Below, piece by piece: positions 1-8,029 of a stretch of 51,863 nt of DNA; within the stretch, counting starts at the first letter, position 1; every line of letters starts with the position of its first letter. Position numbers and translations under genes: made by a program. The notes below the pieces were generated by a model. The model was given only the letters and a program-made list of their open reading frames with translations. It did not search any database and was not told the origin of the DNA. This stretch comes from Clostridiales bacterium (GTDB taxonomy: Bacteria > Bacillota > Clostridia > Christensenellales > CAG-138), in contig SFNQ01000018.1 in the NCBI GenBank assembly GCA_004554165.1, forward strand, positions 1 through 51,863, written 5' to 3'.

Positions 1-126
1 TTTCTTTGCCGGCGGCGATACGCCGAGAAAGAAAAGTACCCGCAGCGCCCCGCGGGTCCCGTGACAACGCAGCAAACCGCGCGGCGCAGCGCACAGCCTC
101 CGCCTTCTGTAGCAACACATCGGCGG

Positions 127-311
127 CCCCCGCCCCGCAGCGCAGGAAACGATACTCCGCGCGGCGTAAAGTGCTGAAACCGCTCTCCCGGACTGCATGC
201 CGCCAGACTATCGTCCCGCCGCGCAGTCCCCGCCTGCCGATGCAGCAGGAAAGCGGGCCCCCCGCCCCGCCGCGCAGGAAACGATACTCCGCGTGGCGTA
301 AAGCGCTGAAA
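127..311. repeat. Degenerate direct repeat in gene-free flank
   Basis: A block of about 50 bases near 129-179 recurs near 261-311 (132-base offset) with only a few mismatches. Both copies share the core gcaggaaacgatactccgcg followed by a ggcgtaaag-ygctgaaa tail. Weaker similarity extends beyond the core, around gatgcarya and cccgccgcgcag. The stretch 1-412 has no convincing gene. A plus-strand frame here reads as arginine/proline/alanine-rich filler and runs into the NUDIX gene. It lies downstream of the minus-strand NUDIX operon, and no clear intrinsic terminator is visible. Confidence 0.6.
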
Positions 312-412
312 GCGGCCTGCCGATGCAATAGGGACCCGCCGCGCAGCGCAATAATGACGGAGCCGCTGCTACGACAGCCAGAAACCATCCGTTTTGCGGG
401 TGGAGGCGATCG

Positions 413-955
413 CTACTCCGCCCGGAGACGGGCCGCCGCCTTCAGGATGATGCACTGGGTTTTGCCATCCGGGATGCGGCCTTCCAACACGTCCGCAACC
501 AGCCTTTTGAGCGGAATGCGCGCCACGTCCAGAAATTCGTCCTCATCGGGATGCTGCTGCAAAAAGGTCAGGCCCCGCGCCAGATAGAGATGAATGACCT
601 CGTCCGTATAGGCCACGGAGGGATAGAAAGCGCCAAGCTCGATGATCTCCGCCGCTTCCACGCCGGTCTCCTCGGACAGCTCCCGCCGCGCGGCGGCAAG
701 CGGCGCTTCGCCGGGGTCCAGCTTGCCTGCAGGCGCCTCCAGCATGATACAGGAAAAGGGATAGCGGTACTGTCGCACCATAACGGCCTCGCCCTCATCC
801 GTAACGGGGAGAACGCAGACCGCGCCGGAATGCCGGATCACCTCGCGGGTGCTCTCCTTCCCGTTGGGCAGGCGGATGCGGTCGCGAAACAGATGCACCA
901 CCCGGCCCTGAAAAATTTCCTCCGAAGAGAGTCGGGTTTCCTTAAAATCGCTCAT
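413..955 (-). CDS. NUDIX hydrolase, ADP-ribose pyrophosphatase type
   Basis: This 180-residue protein has a complete Nudix box at residues 77-99, G-x5-E-x7-R-E-L-x-E-E-x-G-V, whose glutamates bind the catalytic divalent metals. The upstream beta-strand region with VRQYRYP and the APAG lead-in are typical of the NudF/ADP-ribose pyrophosphatase branch, which hydrolyses ADP-ribose to AMP and ribose 5-phosphate in the cytoplasm. Length fits that branch (about 180-210). It is the last gene of a minus-strand run (amidohydrolase, queT, polysaccharide deacetylase, NUDIX) and starts 17 bases after the deacetylase stop, so it is probably co-transcribed. Family assignment is firm; exact substrate (ADP-ribose versus another nucleoside diphosphate sugar) is inference. 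Confidence 0.9.
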   Translation of the reverse strand: MSDFKETRLSSEEIFQGRVVHLFRDRIRLPNGKESTREVIRHSGAVCVLPVTDEGEAVMVRQYRYPFSCIMLEAPAGKLDPGEAPLAAARRELSEETGVEAAEIIELGAFYPSVAYTDEVIHLYLARGLTFLQQHPDEDEFLDVARIPLKRLVADVLEGRIPDGKTQCIILKAAARLRAE

Positions 956-972
956 ATCTGGATTCCTCCGGA

Positions 973-1953
973 CTATTTGTAGTCGTCGATGCGGCGGTAC
1001 TGCAACCCTGCCACAAAACCGGGCTCCGAGAGAGACAGCAGTTCCTGCACGGTTACGAGCTGGTAGCCCAGCTCCAGAAGCTCCGGCACCATGATCGCCA
1101 CCGCCTCCACCATATGCGCCTTGGTGTCGTGCAGCAGCACGATATCGCCGTCGCGCAGCTCCCGGCCGTTGACCGCCTGCTTCTGCACGTTGTCCGCGAT
1201 CTCCCGGGGATCGGTCAGGTGGACGTTGCCGCTGTGGCTCCAGAGCACCACGGCCATGCCGAGCTCGCCCGCGTGGGTACGGACGGCGCTGCTGGTCATG
1301 CCGCCGGGTGGGCGGAGCGAGCGGACGGTATAACCCGTAAGAGAAAGGACCATATCGTTGGTCTTTGTGATGGTACGCTCGCGCTCCCTGCGGCCCAGCC
1401 GGCTCAGCCGGTCGTGCTCATAGGTGTGGTTGCCGATTTCGCAGCCCAGCTCCAACATCCGGGAGAGAATCGCCGCGTTCTCCTCCCGCTTGAGCCGCCA
1501 GCCGCAGATGAAAAAAGTGGCGCGCACGTTGTATTCTTCGAGAATGTTGAGGATTTCATCCGTCACGCCCGCCACGGGGCCGTCGTCAAAGGTCAGAGCA
1601 ATCATGGGCCGGTCCGGGTCGATTTCGCGGCTGCGGAGGACCTGGTCCAGCGCTTCGCCGGGAGAATAGCCGCCAAAAGCGATCAGGTGCTCCGCCATCT
1701 CCTCCCTGCGGGCAAGATACCAGGCGTCGGTGATCTTCGGCGCGGGGCTGGGGGAGGGCGATGGCGTCGGGCTTGGCGAGACGCCGGGCGAAGGTGTCGG
1801 CGCGGGACTTGCGGCGGGCGTGGGTGTGGCGTCGGCGGAAAAGACCTGACGCGCCACGCTGCAGCCGGCAAGGGGCAGCGCCAGCGCCGCGGCAAGCAGC
1901 GTTGCCATAAGACCCAACGGGATGGTCCTGCGGCGAAGGAGGGGCAGGTTCAT
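973..1953 (-). CDS. Polysaccharide deacetylase lipoprotein (NodB domain)
   Basis: The protein of 326 residues has a signal peptide ending in lipobox LAGC (Cys31), a Pro/Thr/Ser spacer (about 43-72), then a NodB deacetylase domain. Visible motifs are TFDDGP (121-126, catalytic Asp and metal Asp), the metal histidines in NHTYEH (176 and 180), RPPGG (214-218) and LLHD (His275). It should remove N-acetyl groups from a surface polysaccharide or peptidoglycan outside the membrane. An upstream in-frame start exists, but ATG at 1953 is preferred. It is preceded by AAAGGAG at good spacing and yields a proper lipoprotein signal, whereas the longer version would overlap queT. Substrate is not determinable. 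Confidence 0.9.
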   Translation of the reverse strand: MNLPLLRRRTIPLGLMATLLAAALALPLAGCSVARQVFSADATPTPAASPAPTPSPGVSPSPTPSPSPSPAPKITDAWYLARREEMAEHLIAFGGYSPGEALDQVLRSREIDPDRPMIALTFDDGPVAGVTDEILNILEEYNVRATFFICGWRLKREENAAILSRMLELGCEIGNHTYEHDRLSRLGRRERERTITKTNDMVLSLTGYTVRSLRPPGGMTSSAVRTHAGELGMAVVLWSHSGNVHLTDPREIADNVQKQAVNGRELRDGDIVLLHDTKAHMVEAVAIMVPELLELGYQLVTVQELLSLSEPGFVAGLQYRRIDDYK

Positions 1954-1978
1954 GACGGCTCCTTTCAAAAGAGAGGCA

Positions 1979-2458
1979 TTACAAAAACAGCTTCCCGCCG
2001 AAGCGCTCCAGCGCCAGCAGCAGCGGGATTCCGAGGCCATAGCAGGCCACGGCCTGTCCCGCGCCGACGGAGAGCATCGCAAGCGGCAGACCCACGGGAA
2101 GTTCATAGACATAATACAAAAGCGCACCCACGATAACCGCGTTCAGCATCACGGAGGGCAGGGGCGCCAGATACCTGGAAAGGCCGCAGCGGCGCATCCA
2201 GCGGGTCAAAAGCGCCGCCAGCAGGGTCGCCAGCGAGCCGAACACCACATCGTACAGCGGCGCGCCGGCGATGAGGTTTGCCAGCAGGCAGCCTGCGAAC
2301 AGGCCCGGGACAGCAGCTGAAGAAAACCAGGGCAGTACGCACATGGCTTCGGAGACGCGGCACTGGACAAGGCCGTAGGAAATTGGCGCAAGCGCAAGGG
2401 TCAGAAGCGCGTACAGCGCGGCGGTGACGCCAGATCGGGCAAGGAGCTTAACCTTCAT
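1979..2458 (-). CDS. queT: QueT family transporter (ECF S component, queuosine precursor)
   Basis: This 159-residue, strongly hydrophobic protein has about five to six membrane helices. The N-terminal stretch with SYGLVQCRVSEAMCVLP matches the QueT family signature (YGpvQfRvSEal). QueT proteins are substrate-binding S components of energy-coupling-factor transporters for 7-deazaguanine queuosine precursors. The gene overlaps the upstream amidohydrolase by 4 bases (ATGA), implying translational coupling. The shared ECF ATPases and transmembrane subunit it would need are encoded divergently at 3925-6384. No preQ1 riboswitch is seen; the operon appears to begin with a leaderless gene. Confidence 0.9.
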   Translation of the reverse strand: MKVKLLARSGVTAALYALLTLALAPISYGLVQCRVSEAMCVLPWFSSAAVPGLFAGCLLANLIAGAPLYDVVFGSLATLLAALLTRWMRRCGLSRYLAPLPSVMLNAVIVGALLYYVYELPVGLPLAMLSVGAGQAVACYGLGIPLLLALERFGGKLFL

Positions 2459-3804
2459 GCGTTCAACAGCTTTTCTATGGCGGCCGCGCCGTCCCGCTGA
2501 AGGGCCTCCTCATCGATGGTGAGCAGCTTTCCGTCCGCTACGGTCTGCACGCCGTTGACAAAGACCAGATCCGCCGGCCGGTGATAGCCCACGGTGCCAA
2601 AGAGGTTGGCTGCGTCGCGGTCCGCGCAGAGCATCTCCATGCGGTCGGTGCGGATGGCGAACAGATCTGCCGCCATGCCGGGGGCCAGCGCGCCGATGTC
2701 GTTGCGGCCCAGCAGCCTTGCGCTGCCCCGCGTTGCCATCTTCAAAAGCGCATAGCCGTTCGGCGCGCGCTCTGAGGAGACGAGCCGGTGCAGGAGGTAG
2801 GCGGAGCGCATCTCCTCCATGAGGTTGCTGGCGTCGTTGGAGGCGCTGCCGTCCACCGCAAGGCCCACGGGCACGCCCAGCTCCAGCATCTCCGGAATAC
2901 GCGCCACGCCGCTTGCCAGCTTCATGTTCGAGCAGGGACAGTGGGCAACGCCCGTCTGCGTTTTACAAAGCGCCTGTAGCTCCTCGTCGTTGAAGTGGAT
3001 GCCGTGGGCATAGAACACGTCGCTGCCGGTCCAGCCCAGCGACTCCATGTAGGCATAGGGCCGCATGCCGGTCTTTTCGATGGTGAAGCGCTCCTCGTCC
3101 TTGGTTTCGCACAGGTGCGTATGCAGCCGCACGCCGTACTGCCGGGCCAGCACGGCGCTTTCGCGCAGCAGGTCCGCCGTTACGGAGAAGGGTGAGCAGG
3201 GCGCCAGCACCATCTGGCGCATGGAGTATCGGGAGGGGTCGTGATAGGTTTCGATGAGCCGGCGGCTGTCGCGAAGAATCGCGTCCACGTCCTGCACCAC
3301 CGAGTCCGGCGGCAGGCCGCCGTCCTTTTTGGAAAGGCTCATGCTCCCCCGCGAGGCGTGCATGCGGATGCCCAGCTGCGAGGCGGCCGCAAACTGCGCG
3401 CCGATGAGATCGCCTGCCTTTGCGGGAAAGACATAGTGATGGTCAAAGCAGGTGGTGCAGCCGTATTTCATCAGCTCGCCCATGCCTGCCAGGGAGGAGC
3501 AGCGGATGGTCTCCTCGTCGAGATTTTTCCAGATCTCGTATAGCGCAGTGAGCCAGTCGAACAGCTCCAGCCCCTGTACCTCGGGGAGATTTCTGGTAAA
3601 ATACTGGTACAGGTGGTGGTGCGTGTTGACAAGGCCGGGGTAGACGAACAGGTTCCGCCCGTTGATGACGCGGTCGGCCTCCACGGAGACGGAGCCGATG
3701 GCCGCAACCGCGGCGCCGTCCAGCAGCAGGTCCACGTTGTGCAGAACGCGGTCCCCATCGTCGCAGGTAACAAGGGTACGAATGTTTTTCAATAATGTTT
3801 TCAT
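2455..3804 (-). CDS. Amidohydrolase, 8-oxoguanine deaminase-like
   Basis: This 449-residue protein is a cytosolic amidohydrolase of the chlorohydrolase/8-oxoguanine deaminase group. Metal and catalytic positions are present: H62-x-H64 in NTHHHLYQ, HTH around 228-230, His267 and His270 in YAHGIH, and Asp318 in AVDGS. The sequence after the HxH motif (YFTRNLP..LFDWL..LYEIW) is characteristic of 8-oxoguanine deaminases, which convert 8-oxoguanine to urate. Start chosen at ATG 3804, whose N-terminus (MKTLLKNIRTLVT) fits the family; the upstream extension is not homologous. A perfect TATAAT ends 6 bases before this ATG, so the transcript is probably leaderless. It overlaps queT by 4 bases, suggesting a purine or deazapurine salvage role (inference). 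Confidence 0.85.
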   Translation of the reverse strand: MKTLLKNIRTLVTCDDGDRVLHNVDLLLDGAAVAAIGSVSVEADRVINGRNLFVYPGLVNTHHHLYQYFTRNLPEVQGLELFDWLTALYEIWKNLDEETIRCSSLAGMGELMKYGCTTCFDHHYVFPAKAGDLIGAQFAAASQLGIRMHASRGSMSLSKKDGGLPPDSVVQDVDAILRDSRRLIETYHDPSRYSMRQMVLAPCSPFSVTADLLRESAVLARQYGVRLHTHLCETKDEERFTIEKTGMRPYAYMESLGWTGSDVFYAHGIHFNDEELQALCKTQTGVAHCPCSNMKLASGVARIPEMLELGVPVGLAVDGSASNDASNLMEEMRSAYLLHRLVSSERAPNGYALLKMATRGSARLLGRNDIGALAPGMAADLFAIRTDRMEMLCADRDAANLFGTVGYHRPADLVFVNGVQTVADGKLLTIDEEALQRDGAAAIEKLLNA

Positions 3805-3810
3805 AATCCG

Positions 3811-3839
3811 ATTATACCGAAAAAGTTGCCAACTGTACA
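3811..3839 (-). promoter_or_regulatory. Leaderless promoter of amidohydrolase-queT operon
   Basis: On the minus strand TGTACA (3839-3834), a 17-base spacer and TATAAT (3816-3811) precede ATG at 3804. Only six bases lie between the -10 box and the start codon, so transcription should begin at or within a base or two of the ATG. It overlaps, on the opposite strand, the promoter for the ECF operon. Confidence 0.6.
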
Positions 3840-3854
3840 GCAAATTGCTATACT
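3826..3854 (+). promoter_or_regulatory. Sigma-A type promoter of the ECF transporter operon
   Basis: TTGCCA (3826-3831), exactly 17 bases, then TATACT (3849-3854). Predicted start near 3861 gives a leader of about 65 bases before ecfA1. It shares DNA with the divergent amidohydrolase promoter, so the two polymerases should compete. Confidence 0.7.
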
Positions 3855-3924
3855 AAAGCGGTTAAACGGTTGAACTTTATCCGGCGCAGTCCCCTGCGCG
3901 CCGGGAGAGGACGGGAATGGCGCA

Positions 3925-4755
3925 ATGATTGAGCTGAATGAGATTAGCTACCGCTATGAAGGGGCGCAGGAAAGCGCCCTGTCCGGGGTGTCGTTGACCA
4001 TTCTGGACGGCGAGATGCTGGCCATTGTCGGGCACAACGGCTCCGGCAAGAGTACGCTGGCCAAGCATCTGAACGGCCTGCTGACGCCCGATTCCGGCCG
4101 CGTGCTGGTGGACGGCATGGATACGGGAGATGAGGGAAAACTCCTGTCCATCCGCCAGCGGGTGGGCATGGTGTTCCAGAACCCGGACAATCAGCTGGTG
4201 ACCGCCATTGTGGAGGAGGACGTGGGCTTCGGGCCGGAAAATCTGGGCGTTCCGCCTGCGGAGATCCGAGAGCGCGTGGACAGCGCGCTCAGGGAGGTGG
4301 GTATGACCGATTATGCGGACAGGGCCGCCCATGCCCTCTCCGGCGGGCAGAAGCAGCGGGTCGCCATTGCGGGCATGCTGGCCATGCGGCCGGAGGTGCT
4401 GGTGCTGGACGAGGCCACCGCCATGCTGGATCCCGAGGGGCGGCGGGAGGTGCTGGACATCGTTTCGCGCCTGCACCGGGAGACGGGCATCACCGTGGTG
4501 ATGATTACACAGCATATGGAGGAAACGCTGCTGTGCGACCGGGTGGTGGTTATGGCCGGGGGGAAGATTTCCTTTACCGGTACGCCCCGGGAGGTGTTCC
4601 GGCGCAGCGGCGAGCTGCGCGAGCTGGGGCTTGACGTGCCGGAGACGGTCTGGCTGCGCGATGCTCTGGCGGAACGGGGGCTGGCGCTGCCCGGCGATCC
4701 CCTGACGATGACAGAAACGGCGGATGCGATATGTCGATCCTTATTGAACAACTGA
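3925..4755 (+). CDS. ecfA1: ECF transporter ATPase A1
   Basis: This 276-residue ABC ATPase energises vitamin and micronutrient uptake as half of the EcfA1-EcfA2 heterodimer at the inner face of the membrane. Visible motifs: Walker A GHNGSGKST (36-44), Q-loop FQNPDNQ (84-90), signature LSGGQ (138-142), Walker B VLVLDEA (158-164) and a switch histidine in ITQHMEE. The FQNPDNQ loop is typical of EcfA proteins. It is first in a plus-strand operon with ecfA2 (25-base overlap), ecfT, truA and tadA, the common Bacillota arrangement. S components such as QueT, encoded divergently 1.5 kb away, would plug into this module. Confidence 0.95.
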   Translation: MIELNEISYRYEGAQESALSGVSLTILDGEMLAIVGHNGSGKSTLAKHLNGLLTPDSGRVLVDGMDTGDEGKLLSIRQRVGMVFQNPDNQLVTAIVEEDVGFGPENLGVPPAEIRERVDSALREVGMTDYADRAAHALSGGQKQRVAIAGMLAMRPEVLVLDEATAMLDPEGRREVLDIVSRLHRETGITVVMITQHMEETLLCDRVVVMAGGKISFTGTPREVFRRSGELRELGLDVPETVWLRDALAERGLALPGDPLTMTETADAICRSLLNN

Positions 4756-5573
4756 CCTACGCCTACATGGCGGGCAGCGCGGAGGCTGTTACCGCGCTTG
4801 CCGACGTCTCCCTGACCATCGGTGAGGGGGAATTTCTGGGCGTCATCGGGCATACGGGCTCCGGCAAGAGCACCTTTATGCAGCTGTTGAACGGCCTGTT
4901 GCTGCCGACAGGCGGCAGCGTCGTTGTGGACGGCTTTGATACGCGCGACAAAAAGCAGTGCCGCAGCGCCCGCGCGCTTGTGGGGCTGGTGTTCCAGTAC
5001 CCGGAATACCAGCTCTTTGAGGAAACCGTGGCGCGCGACGTGGCCTTTGGCCCGAAAAATCTCGGCCTGTCCGAGGAGGAGGCCAGGGCGCGCGCGCTGG
5101 AGGCGCTGACGCTGGTGGGACTGGACCCGGCGCGCTTTGCCGAAAAGTCGCCCTTCGATCTGTCCGGCGGAGAGAAGCGCCGCGCCGCGCTGGCGGGCAT
5201 CCTTGCGATGCGGCCCAAGTATCTGGCGCTGGACGAACCCATGGCCGGGCTGGACCCGCGGGGGCGGCGGCAGGTTCTGGCGCTGCTCCAGCAGCTCAGG
5301 CAGGAGACCGGCTGCACCATCATCATGGTATCCCACTCCATGGACGATGTGGCGCGCTATGCGGAGCGCATCGCCGTGCTGGACCACGGCCGCCTGGCCA
5401 TGCTGGGCACGCCCGCGGCGGTGTTCTCCGAGATGGAAACGCTCCGCGATATGGGCCTGTCGGTTCCGCAGGCCACTACGCTGGCCGCGCTGCTGCGGGC
5501 GCGGGGGCTCGCGCTGCCCGCGGGGATCGTGCGAATGGACCAGCTGCGGGACGCGCTGACGGCGGGGAGGTGA
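4731..5573 (+). CDS. ecfA2: ECF transporter ATPase A2
   Basis: The 280-residue partner ATPase of EcfA1 has Walker A GHTGSGKST (40-48), Q-loop FQYPEYQ (about 88-94), signature LSGGE (144-148), Walker B LALDEP and a D-loop with AGLDP. The FQYPEYQLF segment is a hallmark of the EcfA2 branch. The start overlaps ecfA1 by 25 bases, so the two subunits are likely translated in coupled fashion at equal stoichiometry. It lies 4 bases before ecfT. Confidence 0.95.
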   Translation: MSILIEQLTYAYMAGSAEAVTALADVSLTIGEGEFLGVIGHTGSGKSTFMQLLNGLLLPTGGSVVVDGFDTRDKKQCRSARALVGLVFQYPEYQLFEETVARDVAFGPKNLGLSEEEARARALEALTLVGLDPARFAEKSPFDLSGGEKRRAALAGILAMRPKYLALDEPMAGLDPRGRRQVLALLQQLRQETGCTIIMVSHSMDDVARYAERIAVLDHGRLAMLGTPAAVFSEMETLRDMGLSVPQATTLAALLRARGLALPAGIVRMDQLRDALTAGR

Positions 5574-5577
5574 GACG

Positions 5578-6384
5578 ATGGGCGCGAAGATGACGCTCGG
5601 ACAGTTTTTGCCGGGGGACAGCCCTGTCCACCGCCTGGACCCGCGCACGAAGATTCTGCTCATGGTGGCGTATATCGTGCTGGTGTTTCTGGTGGGCCGG
5701 CTGCCGGTCTTTCTGCTGCCTGCGGCCTTTGTGGTAGGCGTGGTCCTGCTGGCGCGGGTGCCGCTCAGGTATCTCGGCTCCTCCGTCCGGCCCATCCGCT
5801 GGCTGCTGGTGTTCATGTTTATCATCAATCTTTTTTTCACGCAGGGGCGGACGGTGCTGGTGGAATGGTGGATTTTCCGCATTACGCAGGAGTCGCTGCG
5901 CCAGGCGGTGTTCATTACGCTCCGCCTTCTGCTGCTGGTGATGGGCACCTCGCTGCTGACCCTCACAACCTCGCCCATTGTCCTGACCGACGGCCTTGAG
6001 CGGCTGCTCAAGCCCCTTGCGGTTTTCCGCTTTCCCGCCCACGAGCTGGCCATGATGATGACCATTGCCCTGCGCTTTATCCCGCTGCTCATGGAGGAGG
6101 TGGAGCGCATCCAGAAGGCGCAGATGGCCCGCGGCGCGGATTTTACCTCCGGCAACCTCATCGTCCGCGCCAGAAGCATGATTCCGATCCTTGTCCCCCT
6201 GTTCGTGTCCGCTTTCCGCCGCGCGGACGAGCTGGCCATGGCGATGGAGTCCCGCTGCTATCACGGCGGCGAGGGCAGAACGCGGATGCGCGAGCTGCAC
6301 CTGCACAGGCGCGATCTGGTGGCGGCGGCCGTGATGGCGGCGCTCTTTGCCGCGGTCATCCTGCTCTCGCGGGTATCCTTCTGA
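5578..6384 (+). CDS. ecfT: ECF transporter transmembrane subunit T
   Basis: This 268-residue membrane protein (about five to six helices) couples the EcfA ATPases to interchangeable S components. The N-terminus (GDSPVHRLDPRTKILL) and the two coupling-helix motifs, ARGADF near 182 and ESRCYHGGEGRTR near 222, are typical of EcfT. The second motif reads SRC where many EcfT proteins have ARG. The stop overlaps the truA start by one base, so ecfA1-A2-T-truA-tadA look like one transcription unit. Confidence 0.93.
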   Translation: MGAKMTLGQFLPGDSPVHRLDPRTKILLMVAYIVLVFLVGRLPVFLLPAAFVVGVVLLARVPLRYLGSSVRPIRWLLVFMFIINLFFTQGRTVLVEWWIFRITQESLRQAVFITLRLLLLVMGTSLLTLTTSPIVLTDGLERLLKPLAVFRFPAHELAMMMTIALRFIPLLMEEVERIQKAQMARGADFTSGNLIVRARSMIPILVPLFVSAFRRADELAMAMESRCYHGGEGRTRMRELHLHRRDLVAAAVMAALFAAVILLSRVSF

Positions 6385-7154
6385 TGCGCAGGATCAGGAT
6401 TGTTGTTGAATACGAGGGCACGAACTACGTCGGCTGGCAGACCCAGCCCAATGGCCCTGCCGTACAGATGCTGCTGGAGCAGGCGCTGCTTGCGGTCACG
6501 GGGGAGCGAACCGCGCTGCACGGTTCGGGCAGGACGGACAGCGGCGTACACGCCCGCGCGCAGGTTGCGCACTTTGATACGGCTGCGCGCATGGCTGCGG
6601 ACAAGTTTGCCATCGCGCTGAATACGCACCTGCCGCGGGACATCCGCGTGCTGTATTCGGAGGAAGCGCCGGAGGATTTTCACGCCCGCTTTTCGGCAAA
6701 GGACAAGCAGTACCGCTATACGGTGCAGACAGGGCCCCACGCGCGGGTCTTTGCCAGAAATACGGCGCTGCACCTGCACGCTGCGCCGGACGTAGCCCGG
6801 ATGCGCCGCGCCGCGCGGGATGTGCTGGGCGAACACGATTTCCGGGCCTTCATGTCCGCGGGCGTACAGATGGAGCGCACGGTGCGCAGGATCGGGCTGT
6901 CGGAGTGGACGCAGGAGGGGGAGCTGCTGCATTACGATGTGGCGGGCAATGGCTTCCTGTATAACATGGTGCGTATTCTTGTGGGTACGCTGCTGGAAAT
7001 CGGCGCGGGCAGACGCGGGGAGGGGGCGATCCGCGAGGCGCTTGCTTCGGGCAGGCGTTCCGATGCGGGCGCGACGGCCCCGGCCCACGGGCTGACCCTT
7101 TATCGGGTGCGATATGAGGATTTTGACACGGCGGAGGTGCTGAAAACGCTGTGA
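6384..7154 (+). CDS. truA: tRNA pseudouridine(38-40) synthase
   Basis: A protein of 256 residues that isomerises uridines 38, 39 and 40 in the tRNA anticodon stem-loop. The catalytic motif GRTDSGVHA lies at residues 49-57 with nucleophile Asp52. The second half carries RQYRYTV-like (KQYRYTVQ) and GNGFLYNMVRI motifs expected of TruA, and length is normal. It sits directly after ecfT, as in many Bacillota, but here it is followed by tadA instead of rplM-rpsI. Confidence 0.96.
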   Translation: MRRIRIVVEYEGTNYVGWQTQPNGPAVQMLLEQALLAVTGERTALHGSGRTDSGVHARAQVAHFDTAARMAADKFAIALNTHLPRDIRVLYSEEAPEDFHARFSAKDKQYRYTVQTGPHARVFARNTALHLHAAPDVARMRRAARDVLGEHDFRAFMSAGVQMERTVRRIGLSEWTQEGELLHYDVAGNGFLYNMVRILVGTLLEIGAGRRGEGAIREALASGRRSDAGATAPAHGLTLYRVRYEDFDTAEVLKTL

Positions 7155-7612
7155 CGGAGCGGACGGGATACGATGCGTTCATGCGCCTTGCGCTGGCCGA
7201 GGCGCAACAGGCGGCCGCAGAGGGGGAGGTGCCGGTGGGCGCGGTGGTCGTTCATTGCGGCCGGGTCATTGCCGCAGAGCACAACCGCTCGGAGCAGCGG
7301 AGGGATCTTACCGCGCATGCGGAGCTGCTTGCCATGCAGCATGCCGCGCGGCAGCTTGGCGGCAGACTGGCGGGCTGTACGCTCTATGTGACGCTGGAGC
7401 CCTGCGCCATGTGCGCGGGCGCGGCGGTGAATCTCCGGCTGTCGGAACTGGTGTACGGCGCTTACGACGAAAATGCGGGCTGCTGCGGCTCGGTGGCGGA
7501 TCTGACGGATCACTGGTTTTTGCACAGCATCCGCACGGTCGGCGGCATTCTGGAAGCGGAGTGCGCCAAACTTCTTTCGGATTTCTTTTCAACAAAGCGT
7601 TGCAATTTCTGA
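7151..7612 (+). CDS. tadA: tRNA-specific adenosine-34 deaminase
   Basis: The 153-residue zinc deaminase converts A34 to inosine in tRNA-Arg. The zinc/catalytic motif HAE (56-58) and PCAMC (Cys85, Cys88) are present. The start is GTG at 7151, overlapping the truA stop by 4 bases, which indicates translational coupling. A well-formed promoter (7600-7628) overlaps the 3' end of this gene and points downstream, so something distinct is transcribed after it. SRP RNA often follows tadA in Bacillota, but its conserved core is not visible here. Confidence 0.93.
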   Translation: MTERTGYDAFMRLALAEAQQAAAEGEVPVGAVVVHCGRVIAAEHNRSEQRRDLTAHAELLAMQHAARQLGGRLAGCTLYVTLEPCAMCAGAAVNLRLSELVYGAYDENAGCCGSVADLTDHWFLHSIRTVGGILEAECAKLLSDFFSTKRCNF

Positions 7613-7628
7613 TGGTTTACGGTATACT
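7600..7628 (+). promoter_or_regulatory. Promoter at end of tadA, ahead of tRNA-Ser region
   Basis: TTGCAA (7600-7605), 17 bases, TATACT (7623-7628). Predicted start is near 7635. The next recognised gene downstream is tRNA-Ser at 7824. The transcript would therefore carry about 190 bases of leader, including the hairpins at about 7664-7677 (ggcag-gctc-ctgcc) and 7704-7721 (ggaaatc-ccgt-gatttcc). Confidence 0.6.
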
Positions 7629-7823
7629 AAACCCCGCTTGGAACGCTTCCTGCAGCCCTGGCAATCCGGGGCAGGCTCCTGCCAATTGGTTGTTTAAGCC
7701 ATGGGAAATCCCGTGATTTCCGGGTTTTCCGAGGGTTCGAAAATGGAATATTGCGGTTGTGTTGCCCAATGAGTTGCCCAAAGATTTTTTCTTTGAAAGC
7801 GGCTTGCGGCACAGAACATACAC

Positions 7824-7912
7824 GCAGAGGTATCGAAGTGGTCATAACGGGGCTGACTCGAAATCAGTTTGGCGGAAACGTCACGTGGGTTCGAATCCCA
7901 CCCTCTGCGCCA
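7824..7912 (+). tRNA. tRNA-Ser (anticodon CGA)
   Basis: An 89-base class II tRNA. The acceptor stem gcagagg (7824-7830) pairs with cctctgc (7902-7908), followed by discriminator G and an encoded CCA (7910-7912). The anticodon stem ctga/tcag encloses loop ctcgaaa with anticodon CGA at 7859-7861, reading UCG. The long variable arm (tggcg-gaaa-cgtca) is diagnostic of serine tRNA, and the T arm is gtggg-ttcgaat-cccac. Its 3' end is duplicated at 8130-8149, marking an integration site. Confidence 0.95.
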
Positions 7913-7950
7913 CAACAAAGCACCCATGCAAAGCATGGGTGCTTTGTTGT
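7912..7950 (+). terminator. Perfect 18-bp hairpin right after tRNA-Ser
   Basis: The arms 7912-7929 and 7933-7950 are perfectly complementary around a 3-base AAA loop. The outer part of the 3' arm is T-rich (ctttgttgt), which can serve as the U-tract. The stem begins at the last base of the encoded CCA, so it is the probable tRNA terminator or processing signal. Confidence 0.7.
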
Positions 7951-8029
7951 ACATGAAGATGGTTGGGATTCGAAGGGCGGGTGAAAAAGGCCGCAGTGCG
8001 GCGTTTTTCCGCCCCGGGAAGCGCCGCCG

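Noticed and set aside
6..587. Plus-strand frame across the repeat and the end of the NUDIX gene
   Set aside because: Arg/Pro/Ala-rich, no domain, overlaps a certain gene on the other strand.
3811..3832. TTGGCA as -35 for the amidohydrolase promoter
   Set aside because: Only 10 bases from TATAAT; TGTACA at 17 bases fits better.
4311..6239. Minus-strand long frame opposite the ECF genes
   Set aside because: Low-complexity Arg/Ser/His translation complementary to ABC ATPase genes.
7630..7760. SRP RNA gene after tadA
   Set aside because: Position is suggestive, but the conserved SRP core (the ggaaggaagcagc-type loop) is not present.
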